A stretch of 64,000 nt of DNA, from assembly GCA_934728065.1 (NCBI GenBank), contig CAKVDW010000009.1:1-64000 (forward strand), given 5' to 3'. Made by a program: the position numbers and the translations under genes. This DNA comes from an uncultured Campylobacter sp. (lineage in GTDB: Bacteria > Campylobacterota > Campylobacteria > Campylobacterales > Campylobacteraceae). This document shows positions 7,471 through 15,749 of the stretch, in pieces. Positions within the stretch are counted from its first letter, which is position 1, and every line of letters begins with the position of its first letter. Below the pieces are notes generated by a model. The model saw only the letters and a list, made by a program, of their open reading frames with translations, was not told where the DNA came from and made no database searches.

Positions 7471-8918
7471 TAGTTTTGTCCTTTTTTGCTTGAATTTTTG
7501 GCTTTTGCACTTGAATTTGCGCTTGAATTTACAGCTTTTTGGCTAGTTTTTGGGCTTTTTTCACTTGCGTTACTTGAATTTTCGCTTTTTTCGCTAGCAC
7601 TTTTTGCTTTTGGGGCTGAATTTTCGTCCTTTTTTGGCGCAAAAATGTCATTAAACAGCTTGCTTTCAATCAGCGACATTTTAATGGCGGGCAAAATGCC
7701 TTGCTGCTGGTAGCTTTCAAGCAAGGCTTTGGGGTCTTGGTTGTAGCGATAAGCCTCAAAATAAACAGCCTGCACGACTTCATTGTCGCTTACGCTCACT
7801 CCACGCAAACGCGCCAGCTCATCGACAACAAAGGTGAATTTCACGCTTTTTTGCGCCTCGCTTCTAAAACTCTCGCGCTTTTTTTGGTATTTGTCGCTAT
7901 CGCCTCTTATCTCATCAAGCTCTTTTTGGCTAAAACCGCTCCACGCGTTGCGAAACTGCACATCAATTTCTTGCTCGACAACCCCGCGCGGCAAGTCAAA
8001 GTCAAATTTTTTCAGCAAAGCCTCGCCGAATTTCTCTTTTAAATCCTCGTTGATGAGCTTGAAAAGCTTTTCGTTTTCGATTTGCTCGCTTATTTTTTCA
8101 TCAAGCAGCTTTTCGCTTGGGGCTTTTTCATTAGGCAGGATTTGCTTTAAAATTTCAGCATTTAGCTCGGGGATTTTAAGCTCTTTTATCTCGTGCAGTT
8201 TTATCTTAAAAACCGCCTCTTTGCCTGCTAAATTCGCCGCGCCGTAATCTTTGGGGAAAGTTACTTTTATGTCCTTGTTTTCGCCCTCTTTCATACCTAC
8301 CATAGCGTCCTCAAAGCCGGGTATAAAACGCCCGCTGCCTATTTCAAGCGTGAAATTTTCAGCCTTACCGCCCTCAAACGCCACGCCATCAACAAAGCCC
8401 TCAAAGTCAAATTTAGCAAAATCGCCCTTTTTCAAAGCCCGCTTGCTCTTTATAGGCTCGGTTGTGGCAAGGCTTTTTAAAAGCTCTTTTTTCTTTTCGT
8501 CAAGCTCTTTTTTCTCAGCCTTTGGTGCGCTGAATTTGGGGATTAAAGCCTCATAGCCCTTTAAATCAACCTGTGGCTTAAAGCTCAAAACAAGCTGAGT
8601 CTCTATGCCGCTGTCTTTGCGCTCAAATTTTTCAAAATAAGGCTCAGCCACTAGCTCTTTGCCGTCCTTTTTCAACTCTTTTAATGCCTCATCAACGGCG
8701 TTTTTGAGTAAATTTTGCTCCGCATCTTTGCTAAGCTCTTTCTCATAGCGCTTCATCACAGCACTTGCTGGCACTTTGCCCGGGCGAAAGCCGTCCATTT
8801 TGATACTTTTGCTCGCTTTTTGAGCCAAAGCCTTTATCTCATCGTCTATCTTTTGGCGCGGTATATTCACGCTTGCAACGGCATTAACCTTGTCTTCAAA
8901 TTTAGCTTTTACTTGCAT
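7470..8918 (-). CDS. tig: Trigger factor, peptidyl-prolyl isomerase chaperone
   Basis: This ribosome-bound chaperone binds nascent chains at the exit tunnel. The N-terminal ribosome-binding signature appears as [12 protein letters not shown] (43-54), followed by an FKBP-type PPIase domain (about 160-245, [14 protein letters not shown] and on) and the helical chaperone arms. At 482 aa it is longer than the roughly 440 aa I recall for C. jejuni. The excess is residues 427-482, a Ser/Ala/Lys/Asn-rich, probably disordered tail with repeated SASEKS-like words. It heads the tig-clpP-def-comM operon; a TATAGT -10 lies at 8957-8952 on the minus strand. Confidence 0.95.
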   Translation of the reverse strand: MQVKAKFEDKVNAVASVNIPRQKIDDEIKALAQKASKSIKMDGFRPGKVPASAVMKRYEKELSKDAEQNLLKNAVDEALKELKKDGKELVAEPYFEKFERKDSGIETQLVLSFKPQVDLKGYEALIPKFSAPKAEKKELDEKKKELLKSLATTEPIKSKRALKKGDFAKFDFEGFVDGVAFEGGKAENFTLEIGSGRFIPGFEDAMVGMKEGENKDIKVTFPKDYGAANLAGKEAVFKIKLHEIKELKIPELNAEILKQILPNEKAPSEKLLDEKISEQIENEKLFKLINEDLKEKFGEALLKKFDFDLPRGVVEQEIDVQFRNAWSGFSQKELDEIRGDSDKYQKKRESFRSEAQKSVKFTFVVDELARLRGVSVSDNEVVQAVYFEAYRYNQDPKALLESYQQQGILPAIKMSLIESKLFNDIFAPKKDENSAPKAKSASEKSENSSNASEKSPKTSQKAVNSSANSSAKAKNSSKKGQN

Positions 8919-9046
8919 AAAATTTGTCCTTAAAGTGAAATTTATGATGAAACTATACCAAAATTTCTTTATGATTTGCGAAAAAATTCTTTATTTGTGC
9001 TAAAATTTATCGTTATTTTTGAAAATGCGTGAATTTAAGGACAAAA

Positions 9047-9619
9047 ATGAAAGAAAAATGCGAAAACGCCGTGCGCGATATGCTTGAATTTATGGGCGAA
9101 AACCCAAAGCGAGCTGGGCTTTTAGACACACCAAAGCGCGTGCGAAAGAGCCTTGAATTCCTTACAAGTGGCTACGAACAAAGCGTCAAGGACATTTTAA
9201 ACGGCGCACTTTTTGACAGCTCAAACAACGAAATGGTTTTGGTGCGCGACATTGAATTTTACAGCCTTTGCGAGCATCATTTGCTGCCCTTTTTTGGGCG
9301 CGTGCATTGTGCTTATATCCCTGATAAAAAAGTCGTTGGGCTTTCTAAAATCCCGCGCCTTGTGGATATGTTTGCAAGGCGTTTGCAAATCCAAGAGCAG
9401 CTTACCGAGCAAATCGCCGATGCTTTAAGCACGCACATAGGCGCAAAGGGCGTTGGTGTCGTCATCGAAGCAAGGCATTTTTGTATGCAAATGCGCGGAG
9501 TGCAAAAGGCAAACGCCACGACAACGACTTCTGCGCTTCGTGGGCTTTTTTTAAAAGACGAAAAAACGAGAAAAGAATTCTTTGCCCTCATCAACGCGGC
9601 AAAGCAAGTGAGATTTTAA
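9047..9619 (+). CDS. folE: GTP cyclohydrolase I
   Basis: This enzyme converts GTP to 7,8-dihydroneopterin triphosphate, the entry step of folate synthesis (and of queuosine precursors). The 190-aa protein has the zinc ligands Cys75 and His78 in LCEHHLLPF, Cys146 in HFCMQMRG, and the motif [11 protein letters not shown]. The frame extends upstream to a GTG at 9029, but the ATG at 9047 has AAGGA at the right distance and gives the family length. It is transcribed divergently from tig. Confidence 0.95.
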   Translation: MKEKCENAVRDMLEFMGENPKRAGLLDTPKRVRKSLEFLTSGYEQSVKDILNGALFDSSNNEMVLVRDIEFYSLCEHHLLPFFGRVHCAYIPDKKVVGLSKIPRLVDMFARRLQIQEQLTEQIADALSTHIGAKGVGVVIEARHFCMQMRGVQKANATTTTSALRGLFLKDEKTRKEFFALINAAKQVRF

Positions 9620-9766
9620 ATCCACGCTCACGCCGTCCTTGCGTGTGGTTAAATGGCGCGCAAGGCTTGTTGAGTTGTCCTTGTGAGCTGTTTTTTGCGA
9701 CAAACCGCGTGGCATAGCCACGAAAAATAGCATTTTACTGCTAAAAATTCAAGCAAAGCCCTGAAT

Positions 9767-9871
9767 TTGTCATACTGAGCAAAGCGAAGTATCCACAAAT
9801 TTAAATACAAATTTGCACCTTTAAGGCGTGGATTTTTCGCTTTGCGCTACGCACTTCGCTCAAAATGACAA
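9767..9871. repeat. Palindromic intergenic element, copy 2
   Basis: The left end is TTGTCATACTGAGC, then AAAGCGAAGTATCCA. The spacer of about 33 bases contains ATTTAAATACAAATTTG. The right end runs from TGGATTTTTCGC to CTCAAAATGACA with an extended internal palindrome (GCTTTGCGCTACGCACTTCGC region). Confidence 0.7.
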
Positions 9872-9897
9872 GGGTTTGTTTGTCATACTGATAAACC

Positions 9898-9984
9898 TTG
9901 TCATACTGAGGCTTTAGCCGAAGTATCCATAAATTAAAGTATTTCTTAAATTCTGTGGATATTTCGCATTCTCTCAATATGACA
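9898..9984. repeat. Palindromic intergenic element, copy 3
   Basis: The left end is TTGTCATACTGAG with hairpin GGC-TTTA-GCC and CGAAGTATCCA; the right end is TGGATATTTCGC to CTCAATATGACA. The spacer read on the opposite strand (AGAATTTAAGAAATACTTTA) is nearly identical to the spacer of copy 1. Confidence 0.75.
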
Positions 9985-10098
9985 ATGAAAAATAGCTCAA
10001 TACGACAAGTTAGGTTGCTTTTTGTAAAAGACTCAAAATGACAAAATCCGCCGTCCTTGCAAGCGAAATTTGCAAGAATTTGCGTGGCGTAGCCATCA

Positions 10099-10318
10099 TC
10101 ACAACAAGCTTTCATCGATTTGCGATATATGGATATAGCCCATTATAGCGTCATCTTGGTTTGTTGTATTTGGCGCAAAGTAAAGCACCTTTACCACTTG
10201 CCATTTGTTTCGAGCTTTTTGAGCGTGATTTTGTCAAAATCTCTCCGCTAGGACTTCGCCTTAAATTTACATATTCATCGTTTGCGTTAAGCCTTATCCC
10301 TGCTCTTGTGCCACTGCT
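10099..10318 (-). pseudogene. Decayed bacterial SH3 domain downstream of the LprI-domain gene
   Basis: Directly after the TAA of the upstream gene, and in the same frame, the minus strand encodes SSGTRAGIRLNANDEYVNLR then RSPSGEILTK. After a one-base loss the next frame gives ITLKKLETNGKW. After a second one-base loss it gives KVLYFAPNTTNQDDAIMGYI and HISQIDESLL, ending at TGA 10101-10099. This is a recognisable SH3_3-like fold (VNLRxxPSGE, then GKW, then GYIHISQI). One nonsense codon and two single-base deletions separate it from the neighbouring gene, which was probably once longer. Confidence 0.6.
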
Positions 10319-11464
10319 TTACAAAGCCCAAATTCTCATCTGCAAGTGATATTTCACGCACTCTTTATCAGTGCATTGATTGTAGGTTTTTAGCCACGAT
10401 TTTTGCTCGTTTGTAAGCTGTTTTTTGCTCGCATTATCAAGCGAATTTAGCGCGTTTTTGTAGGCGTTTGCCAGCTCGTTGTCAAGTCTTGCTAGCTCAT
10501 CATCACTACACACTATCTTTTCGGCATTTGTGCTAGCTTTGTCGCAATCAAAACTCGGTTTTGTATTTTGGCTTGGCATTAAATTTACACTTTCGCTTGG
10601 CGTGTCGTCTTGTGCTGAATTTTGAGCGACATTTTCGCTTGAATTTTCGTTTAAATTCACGCTTTCATCGCTTGACACACTTTGGGTTGAATTTTCTCCC
10701 ACATTTAAGCTTTGTTCGCTTGTTTGGCTTTCATCGCTTGGTTCAGGCGAAATTTGCGCTGAATTTGTGCTTTCAAGCCTTTGTGTTTCTTGTGGGCGTG
10801 GGCTTTGCTGCGCTTGTGTGCTGCTTTGTTTTGGAGTGCTTGTTTCATCATCTCCACTGATAAGGTTAAACACAAAGCTGATGACAAAAAGAACAGCAAA
10901 GGCAATAAGTGCGATTTTTGCAAAGCCTTTTGTTTGCTCGGATTGGGCTGTTTTTTCCATTACTTCATCAATCCATTTATGCTTTTCATCACTCTCCACT
11001 TCTTTCTTTTTCCACCATTTTGGCAAGCTCTTTATACCACTTCCATCAAACATTTCAAGGTTATTCCTAACACTACTTGTATCCCAAGCATCGAGATTTT
11101 GATTAAAATGCTTAGCATTGTAAAACATATCGCTCATATTTACAACACTTGAAGTATCCCAAGAACTAATGTTTTGGTTAAAATATGTGGCATTGTAAAA
11201 CATACCACCCATATCCACAACACTCGAAGTGTCCCAAGAGTTTATATTGTGGTTAAAATGCTTTGCGCGCAAAAACATACAACGCATATTTACAACACTT
11301 GAAGTATCCCAAGTCCCTATGCCACTAAAATCTTTTCTTGTGCTCATCGCAAAAAGAAACGACATATCTGTGATAGCACTTGTATCTATATCTCCGAGAT
11401 ATATACTCTCGTCCCTAACGAGTTTTTGCAACTCTTCCTTTGTTTTTGGTGTGTATTTAGCCAT
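10319..11464 (-). CDS. BspA-type repeat / transmembrane / LprI-like (DUF1311) protein
   Basis: The 381-aa protein has three parts. Residues 52-139 hold 25-residue DUF285/BspA-type repeats, each beginning WDTSSVV (W52, W77, W102, W127) and encoded by near-identical 75-base units. Residues 181-203 form one transmembrane helix (AKIALIAFAVLFVISFVFNL) after a cytoplasmic-looking N terminus. A Ser/Gln/Glu-rich linker leads to an LprI-like domain (306-377) with four Cys (307, 319, 364, 369). LprI proteins inhibit lysozyme in some bacteria; here that role is an inference. There is no signal peptide, so the BspA part should be inside the cell, which is unusual. A decayed SH3 domain follows after the stop. 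Confidence 0.75.
   Translation of the reverse strand: MAKYTPKTKEELQKLVRDESIYLGDIDTSAITDMSFLFAMSTRKDFSGIGTWDTSSVVNMRCMFLRAKHFNHNINSWDTSSVVDMGGMFYNATYFNQNISSWDTSSVVNMSDMFYNAKHFNQNLDAWDTSSVRNNLEMFDGSGIKSLPKWWKKKEVESDEKHKWIDEVMEKTAQSEQTKGFAKIALIAFAVLFVISFVFNLISGDDETSTPKQSSTQAQQSPRPQETQRLESTNSAQISPEPSDESQTSEQSLNVGENSTQSVSSDESVNLNENSSENVAQNSAQDDTPSESVNLMPSQNTKPSFDCDKASTNAEKIVCSDDELARLDNELANAYKNALNSLDNASKKQLTNEQKSWLKTYNQCTDKECVKYHLQMRIWAL
11047..11311 (-). repeat. 75-bp tandem repeats within the BspA-type gene
   Basis: Three full 75-base units and a partial fourth encode the WDTSSVVNM-type repeats. Each unit keeps the words ACACTTGAAGTATCCCAAG or close variants on the plus strand. Copy-number change by recombination would keep the reading frame. 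Confidence 0.75.
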
Positions 11465-11635
11465 TTAACTCCTTTGTTTGAAATTTAGGACTTTTCGTCC
11501 GATAAAATGTGTCATTTTGACTCCTTTGTGTTGAATTTTTCAAATTTTTGAAAGCGATTTGAGTGAAAATATCCGTCCTTGCCAAATGGCAAAGTGCGTT
11601 TTCTTTGTCCGTCATTTTTAGACAAAAGCCCGAAT

Positions 11636-11731
11636 TTGTCATACTGAGCGTTAGCGAAGTATCCAAAAATGGTAAGTTTTCTTTTAATTTGTGTGGATTT
11701 TTCGCCTTTTTGCAAAGGCTCAAAATGACAA
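11636..11731. repeat. Palindromic intergenic element, copy 4
   Basis: TTGTCATACTGAG, loop-stem GC-GTTA-GC, CGAAGTATCCA; a 28-base spacer; then TGGATTTTTC, stem GCCTTT-TTGC-AAAGGC, CTCAAAATGACA. The two ends carry different but internally self-complementary centres. Confidence 0.75.
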
Positions 11732-11932
11732 AAAGGGTGCAAAAGCCTAAAAACACAGCGTTTAAAAATTTCAAAAAAGCATAATGTCCTAAAAAATGCC
11801 TTTTGTAAGTAAAAAGATGAGTTAAAACTACGGTGAAATAAGAAAAATTTGCGATAAGATAAGATGAAACTACGATAAAATGAGTAAAAAAGCCTTTTAA
11901 TTTAGCCCAAAGGCTTGCTAAAAAGTGCGAGC

Positions 11933-11971
<39 letters not shown>

Positions 11972-12311
11972 CCCCCGCCCAAACACTCGCCACGCACCAC
12001 CGCACACAAATTTCTCGCCCCACGCACAAGGCACAAGCACTGCTACACTCAAAGGCGTTATATTAAAATGACACAAAGCATTTGTATAATTTGCTTGCAA
12101 AAATTTATCCTTTTTTGAATTCTTTAAAATTGATTTGTAGATTATAGCTTTTTAGGCTAAATTTTTCCCAAATTTTGAGAAAAATTTTTAAAAAATTTTG
12201 TAAATTTCATTTAAAGGCTTTAAAAATTTAGCGTTTTTTGGCTTGCCACGCAAGTTGAAAATCTGCCTTTCATAAATTTATACACATTTACCAAAAATCC
12301 CAAAAATTTGC

Positions 12312-12317
12312 TATAAT
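12312..12317 (+). promoter_or_regulatory. -10 box of fliI
   Basis: TTTGCTATAAT (hexamer at 12312-12317) is an extended -10 lying 31 bases before the fliI ATG. Confidence 0.55.
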
Positions 12318-12348
12318 TTACGCAAAATACACAAAAAAGCGAGCATTT

Positions 12349-13818
12349 ATGGGACTTGAAAAACTGCGCTCAAAGCTTGGCAAAGAAAATTTAAGCTCTA
12401 CCTTTGGGGAGATAACTAAAATTTCAGCCACAAGCGTGGAAGTGCGCGGACTTCAAACGGGCGTGGGCGATATAGTGCGCCTTGTGTCAAACAAAAGCGG
12501 TTTAGAAAGCTTAGCTATGGTAGTTGAGATAAAAAACAACCTCAGCTATCTCAGTCCTTTCAGCTTTATCGAAGGCTTTAAAGTGGGAGATAAAGCTTTT
12601 ATGAGCGATGCGGGTATGCAAATCGGCGTGAGTAACGAGCTTTTGGGGCGCGTGGTTGACCCCTTTATGAACCCAAAAGATGGCAAAGGCGCTATTGCTG
12701 CAACGCATTTCGTGCCTATAATGAAAACGCCTATTGACGCGATGAAAAGGGGTTTAATCGAAGAAATTTTTCCTGTGGGCGTAAAGAGCATTGATGGGCT
12801 ACTAACCTGCGGTGTGGGGCAGAAAATGGGGATTTTTGCTGGTTCTGGTGTGGGCAAATCCACGCTAATGGGAATGATAGTTAAAAATTCAAAAGCACCC
12901 ATCAAAGTCGTAGCACTCATCGGCGAGCGCGGGCGCGAGATACCTGAATTTATCCAAAAGAATTTAGGCGGCAAGCTTGATGACACGGTTATCGTAGTCG
13001 CCACAAGCGATGACAGCGCGCTTATGCGAAAATACGGCGCATTTTGCGCGATGAGCGTGGCGGAGTTTTTTAAAGAGCAAGGCAAAGATGTGCTTTTTAT
13101 AATGGACTCTGTTACGCGCTTTGCGATGGCACAGCGAGAAATAGGACTTGCACTTGGCGAACCGCCCACGACAAAGGGCTATCCGCCTAGCGTTTTGAGC
13201 CTTTTGCCGCAGCTTATGGAGCGCACGGGCAAAGAAGAGGGCAAAGGCACGATAACGGCGTTTTTCACGGTGCTTGTCGATGGCGATGATATGAGCGACC
13301 CCATAGCCGACCAAAGCCGTAGCATTTTGGACGGGCATATCGTGCTAAGCCGCGAGCTGGCGGACTTTGGCGTGTATCCGCCCATAAACATACAAAATTC
13401 AGCTTCGCGGGTGATGAACGACATTATCACGGACGAACACAGGCTTTTAGCGCGCAAATTTAAGCGTTTGAACTCGCTTTTAAAGGAAAATGAAGTGCTT
13501 TTACGCATAGGGGCGTATCAACGCGGCACTGATAGGGAGCTTGATGAGGCTATCAGCAAAAAGGACTTTATGCAAAATTTCGTGCAGCAAACCCCTGAGG
13601 AAAGCTTTGAATTTGAGCAGGTTATGGGGCTTTTAAAGATGATAGGCACGGACGCACAGGCAAATCAAAATGCTAATATGGCAGGAAATGCGATGCCAAA
13701 TGGCACAATGGGGCAGAATTTAAACGCGCCTATGCAAACCTTAAATTCACAAATGCCGCCAAATCAACCAACCCAGCAAGCTACCTTGCAAATCCCACCG
13801 AATTTACCAAAAGGATAA
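12349..13818 (+). CDS. fliI: Flagellum-specific type III secretion ATPase
   Basis: This cytoplasmic ATPase of the flagellar export apparatus is related to the F1 beta subunit. The 489-aa protein has Walker A AGSGVGKS (164-171), VALIGERGREIPEF, the Walker B region VLFIMDSVTRFAMAQREIG, and GEPPTTKGYPPSVLSLLP, diagnostic of the FliI/SctN family. Residues 433-489 form an Asn/Gln/Met/Pro-rich low-complexity tail not seen in typical FliI of about 430-460 aa. The start has a weak ribosome binding site but an extended -10 just upstream. It is convergent with ftn and stands apart from other flagellar genes, as I recall for C. jejuni. Confidence 0.95.
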   Translation: MGLEKLRSKLGKENLSSTFGEITKISATSVEVRGLQTGVGDIVRLVSNKSGLESLAMVVEIKNNLSYLSPFSFIEGFKVGDKAFMSDAGMQIGVSNELLGRVVDPFMNPKDGKGAIAATHFVPIMKTPIDAMKRGLIEEIFPVGVKSIDGLLTCGVGQKMGIFAGSGVGKSTLMGMIVKNSKAPIKVVALIGERGREIPEFIQKNLGGKLDDTVIVVATSDDSALMRKYGAFCAMSVAEFFKEQGKDVLFIMDSVTRFAMAQREIGLALGEPPTTKGYPPSVLSLLPQLMERTGKEEGKGTITAFFTVLVDGDDMSDPIADQSRSILDGHIVLSRELADFGVYPPINIQNSASRVMNDIITDEHRLLARKFKRLNSLLKENEVLLRIGAYQRGTDRELDEAISKKDFMQNFVQQTPEESFEFEQVMGLLKMIGTDAQANQNANMAGNAMPNGTMGQNLNAPMQTLNSQMPPNQPTQQATLQIPPNLPKG

Positions 13819-13821
13819 TCC

Positions 13822-13911
13822 CAAAATCGCTTAAATTTAAGCTTAATGAGGCAAATTCTGCTCTGCTGTATTCAAACACAAAGAGCGAATTTGCATAAAC
13901 ACGCATTTTGG
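13822..13911. terminator. Long imperfect hairpin between convergent fliI and ftn
   Basis: CCCAAAAT near 13822 pairs with ATTTTGGG near 13910. Inside this, GCAAATTC-GCTCT pairs with AGAGC-GAATTTGC. The whole roughly 90-base gap between the two stops folds into one interrupted stem, consistent with a bidirectional transcription stop. Confidence 0.55.
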
Positions 13912-13912
13912 G

Positions 13913-14407
13913 CTATTTGCCACTTAGCGTTTTGATATACTGGTCTGCTAAATACAATCCACTACCATTTTCGCCGCAAAGTTTAATCTTATCGACAATG
14001 CCCCTAAACAACGCCTCTTCTTCGTGCTGTTCGGCGACATACCATTGCAAAAAATTAAACGAAGAATAATCTTTTTGCGTGAGCGTAAATTCCACTAGCT
14101 CGTTGATTGACTTTGTTACAAGAAGTTCGTGTTCATACACTTTTTCAAAAACTTCTAGCAAGGATTTAAACTCACTTTCTGGCTTTTTGATTTCGCTTAA
14201 AATGAGCGCTGAATCCGTCTCGTTCAGGTAGGTGATGAGTTTTCTAGCGTGTTCGCTTTCTTGATTAGCGTGTTCAAATAAAAACGCGCCAGCTCCGTCA
14301 AAACGGTGAGTATGACACCAAGAACTCATACTGAGATAGAGGTTTGAAGTGAACATTTCTTTTACGACTTGTTCGCTCAGCCTTTTTACAACTTCTTTTG
14401 TTAGCAT
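13913..14407 (-). CDS. ftn: Non-haem ferritin
   Basis: This iron-storage protein forms a 24-subunit shell and protects against oxidative stress. The 164-aa four-helix protein shows ferroxidase ligands in the expected order: a Glu in the EQVVKEM helix, then NQESEHARK with Glu and His, then a Glu in the EHELLVTKSI helix and EQHEEEALF. Length and spacing match bacterial FtnA and Campylobacter Cft. A TATAAT on the minus strand (14472-14467) is a likely -10. It is monocistronic. Confidence 0.93.
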   Translation of the reverse strand: MLTKEVVKRLSEQVVKEMFTSNLYLSMSSWCHTHRFDGAGAFLFEHANQESEHARKLITYLNETDSALILSEIKKPESEFKSLLEVFEKVYEHELLVTKSINELVEFTLTQKDYSSFNFLQWYVAEQHEEEALFRGIVDKIKLCGENGSGLYLADQYIKTLSGK

Positions 14408-14567
14408 TGTGTATCCTTTGAGATTGAATTTACAATTTTGATTTTCTATATCAAAAGTTGTTTGTAATTATAATCAAATAAACTTAAAAAATTCTTAAAA
14501 TAATTTCTTTCAGTCAAATTTTGCTTAAATTCAAAAAATCTCACTAATTTCGCTTAAATTCAGCCTT

Positions 14568-15566
14568 TTAGCACACCAAAAACCTTTGAATTTCGCCCTT
14601 GCTTTCAAAGGGCTTTGCGCTTAAAATCTCATCTTTAAAACCCACTTTGTAGCTTTGGGCGCAGTTTGTTTTAGCGTAAGTTAGGGCGATTTTAAGGGCT
14701 AAGCTTAAATCCTTTTCATCAGCATTTGCGCTCAAAAGCGAAAAAGCGCCCACTAGCTCAAAAAGCTCGATTTTCTCATACTTTGGCGTTTGCAAGGCTT
14801 GCAAATGCGCGTTTTCACTCTCATCGCGCCCTATTATCATCTTTGCCCCATTTGGCAGGCGCAAATGTCGCCCGAATTTTAAAAGTTGCGCGTCATTCAC
14901 GCTCATTTCATCATCATAAGCCTTAAAATCCTTGATTTTGTCCGCAAAACTTTGCAGAGTGAGCAAACAGCCTCCGCCCGGGCTTTCATAGTCCTCAAAA
15001 TTAAACCTTGCGGCGAGTTCAAGCTGCCTTGTGCGGCTTCGTCCGCTGATGGCTTCAAGTTTGTTTCTATCTACCCAGCCCAAAATTTCGGGCTTTGTGG
15101 GCGGTAAGTTTTTCGCGCACAGCGGGCGGAGTATGAGAGCAGCGGCATCTTCGCCTAAATTTTCACTCGCCAAAGCCTTGACTTTGTTCATCGCATCGCC
15201 TCTTTGACTCATCGGGCGTTGTCCTAGCACCTCGCCCGTGATGATGAAATGCGCTTTTTCGCTTTCAAGCATTGACAAAGCGGTTTTAAACATAAAAGCG
15301 TGGCAGTCTATGCAAGGGTTAAAGTGCTTTCCGTAACCATAACGCGGGCTGAAAAGCACTTCTTGTAAGTATTTGCTGCGAGTATCTACCAGCTCAAAGT
15401 CCGCTCCCACGAGTTTAGCGCGCCTTTCCATCTCAGCGCTTTTGTCCGTGCGCCCTCCAAAGCCTATGTTTATGTGAAGTGCCTTGACTTCTATGTTTTG
15501 CAAGGTGATGAGCTTCATCGCCAGCATACTATCAAGCCCACCGCTAAAAAGTGCTAGTGCTTTCAA
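14568..15566 (-). CDS. PP-loop ATPase, ThiI/MnmA-like probable tRNA thiolation enzyme
   Basis: The 332-aa protein begins with the PP-loop SGGLDS (8-13), which adenylates a substrate carbonyl before sulfur transfer. A CIDC pair (C85, C88) could carry sulfur or metal, and GEVLGQRPMSQRG is typical of the epsilonproteobacterial proteins annotated as tRNA thiouridine or ThiI-like enzymes. The substrate is not proven. It starts with TTG, with an AAGGGGCAAGA ribosome binding site. The first 25 or so codons are duplicated as a dead fragment at 21675-21747. Confidence 0.75.
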   Translation of the reverse strand: MKALALFSGGLDSMLAMKLITLQNIEVKALHINIGFGGRTDKSAEMERRAKLVGADFELVDTRSKYLQEVLFSPRYGYGKHFNPCIDCHAFMFKTALSMLESEKAHFIITGEVLGQRPMSQRGDAMNKVKALASENLGEDAAALILRPLCAKNLPPTKPEILGWVDRNKLEAISGRSRTRQLELAARFNFEDYESPGGGCLLTLQSFADKIKDFKAYDDEMSVNDAQLLKFGRHLRLPNGAKMIIGRDESENAHLQALQTPKYEKIELFELVGAFSLLSANADEKDLSLALKIALTYAKTNCAQSYKVGFKDEILSAKPFESKGEIQRFLVC

Positions 15567-15749
15567 ATCTTGCCCCTTTTTGTCTTAAATTTTTGTCTTT
15601 TTGTGCTGAATTTTTGCTTGATTTAGCGCAAATTTCACAAAAATTGAGCTTAAAATTCAGCAAAATTTGCAAAATTTCTATGAAAATTCAGCTATGATTA
15701 AATTTTGTGCCATTATAGCTTAAAAATTTAAATTTTATGCCTTTGTGTT

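Larger units (their letters stand above)
9620..10098. other. Gene-free, repeat-rich stretch
   Basis: About 480 bases after folE without a credible gene. They hold two complete copies of the palindromic intergenic element (9767-9871, 9898-9984) and small hairpins such as CTTGCAA/TTGCAAG at about 10058-10079. The minus-strand open frame at 9801-10115 is a readthrough of these repeats. Confidence 0.65.

Noticed and set aside
9029-9046. Upstream GTG start for folE
   Set aside because: The AAGGA site lies between this GTG and the ATG at 9047, which gives the normal 190-aa length.
10161-10349. 62-codon plus-strand frame after the LprI-domain gene
   Set aside because: It is antisense to the recognisable SH3 remnant and the 3' end of the LprI-domain gene.
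12546-13169. 207-codon minus-strand frame inside fliI
   Set aside because: Antisense shadow of the conserved ATPase core.
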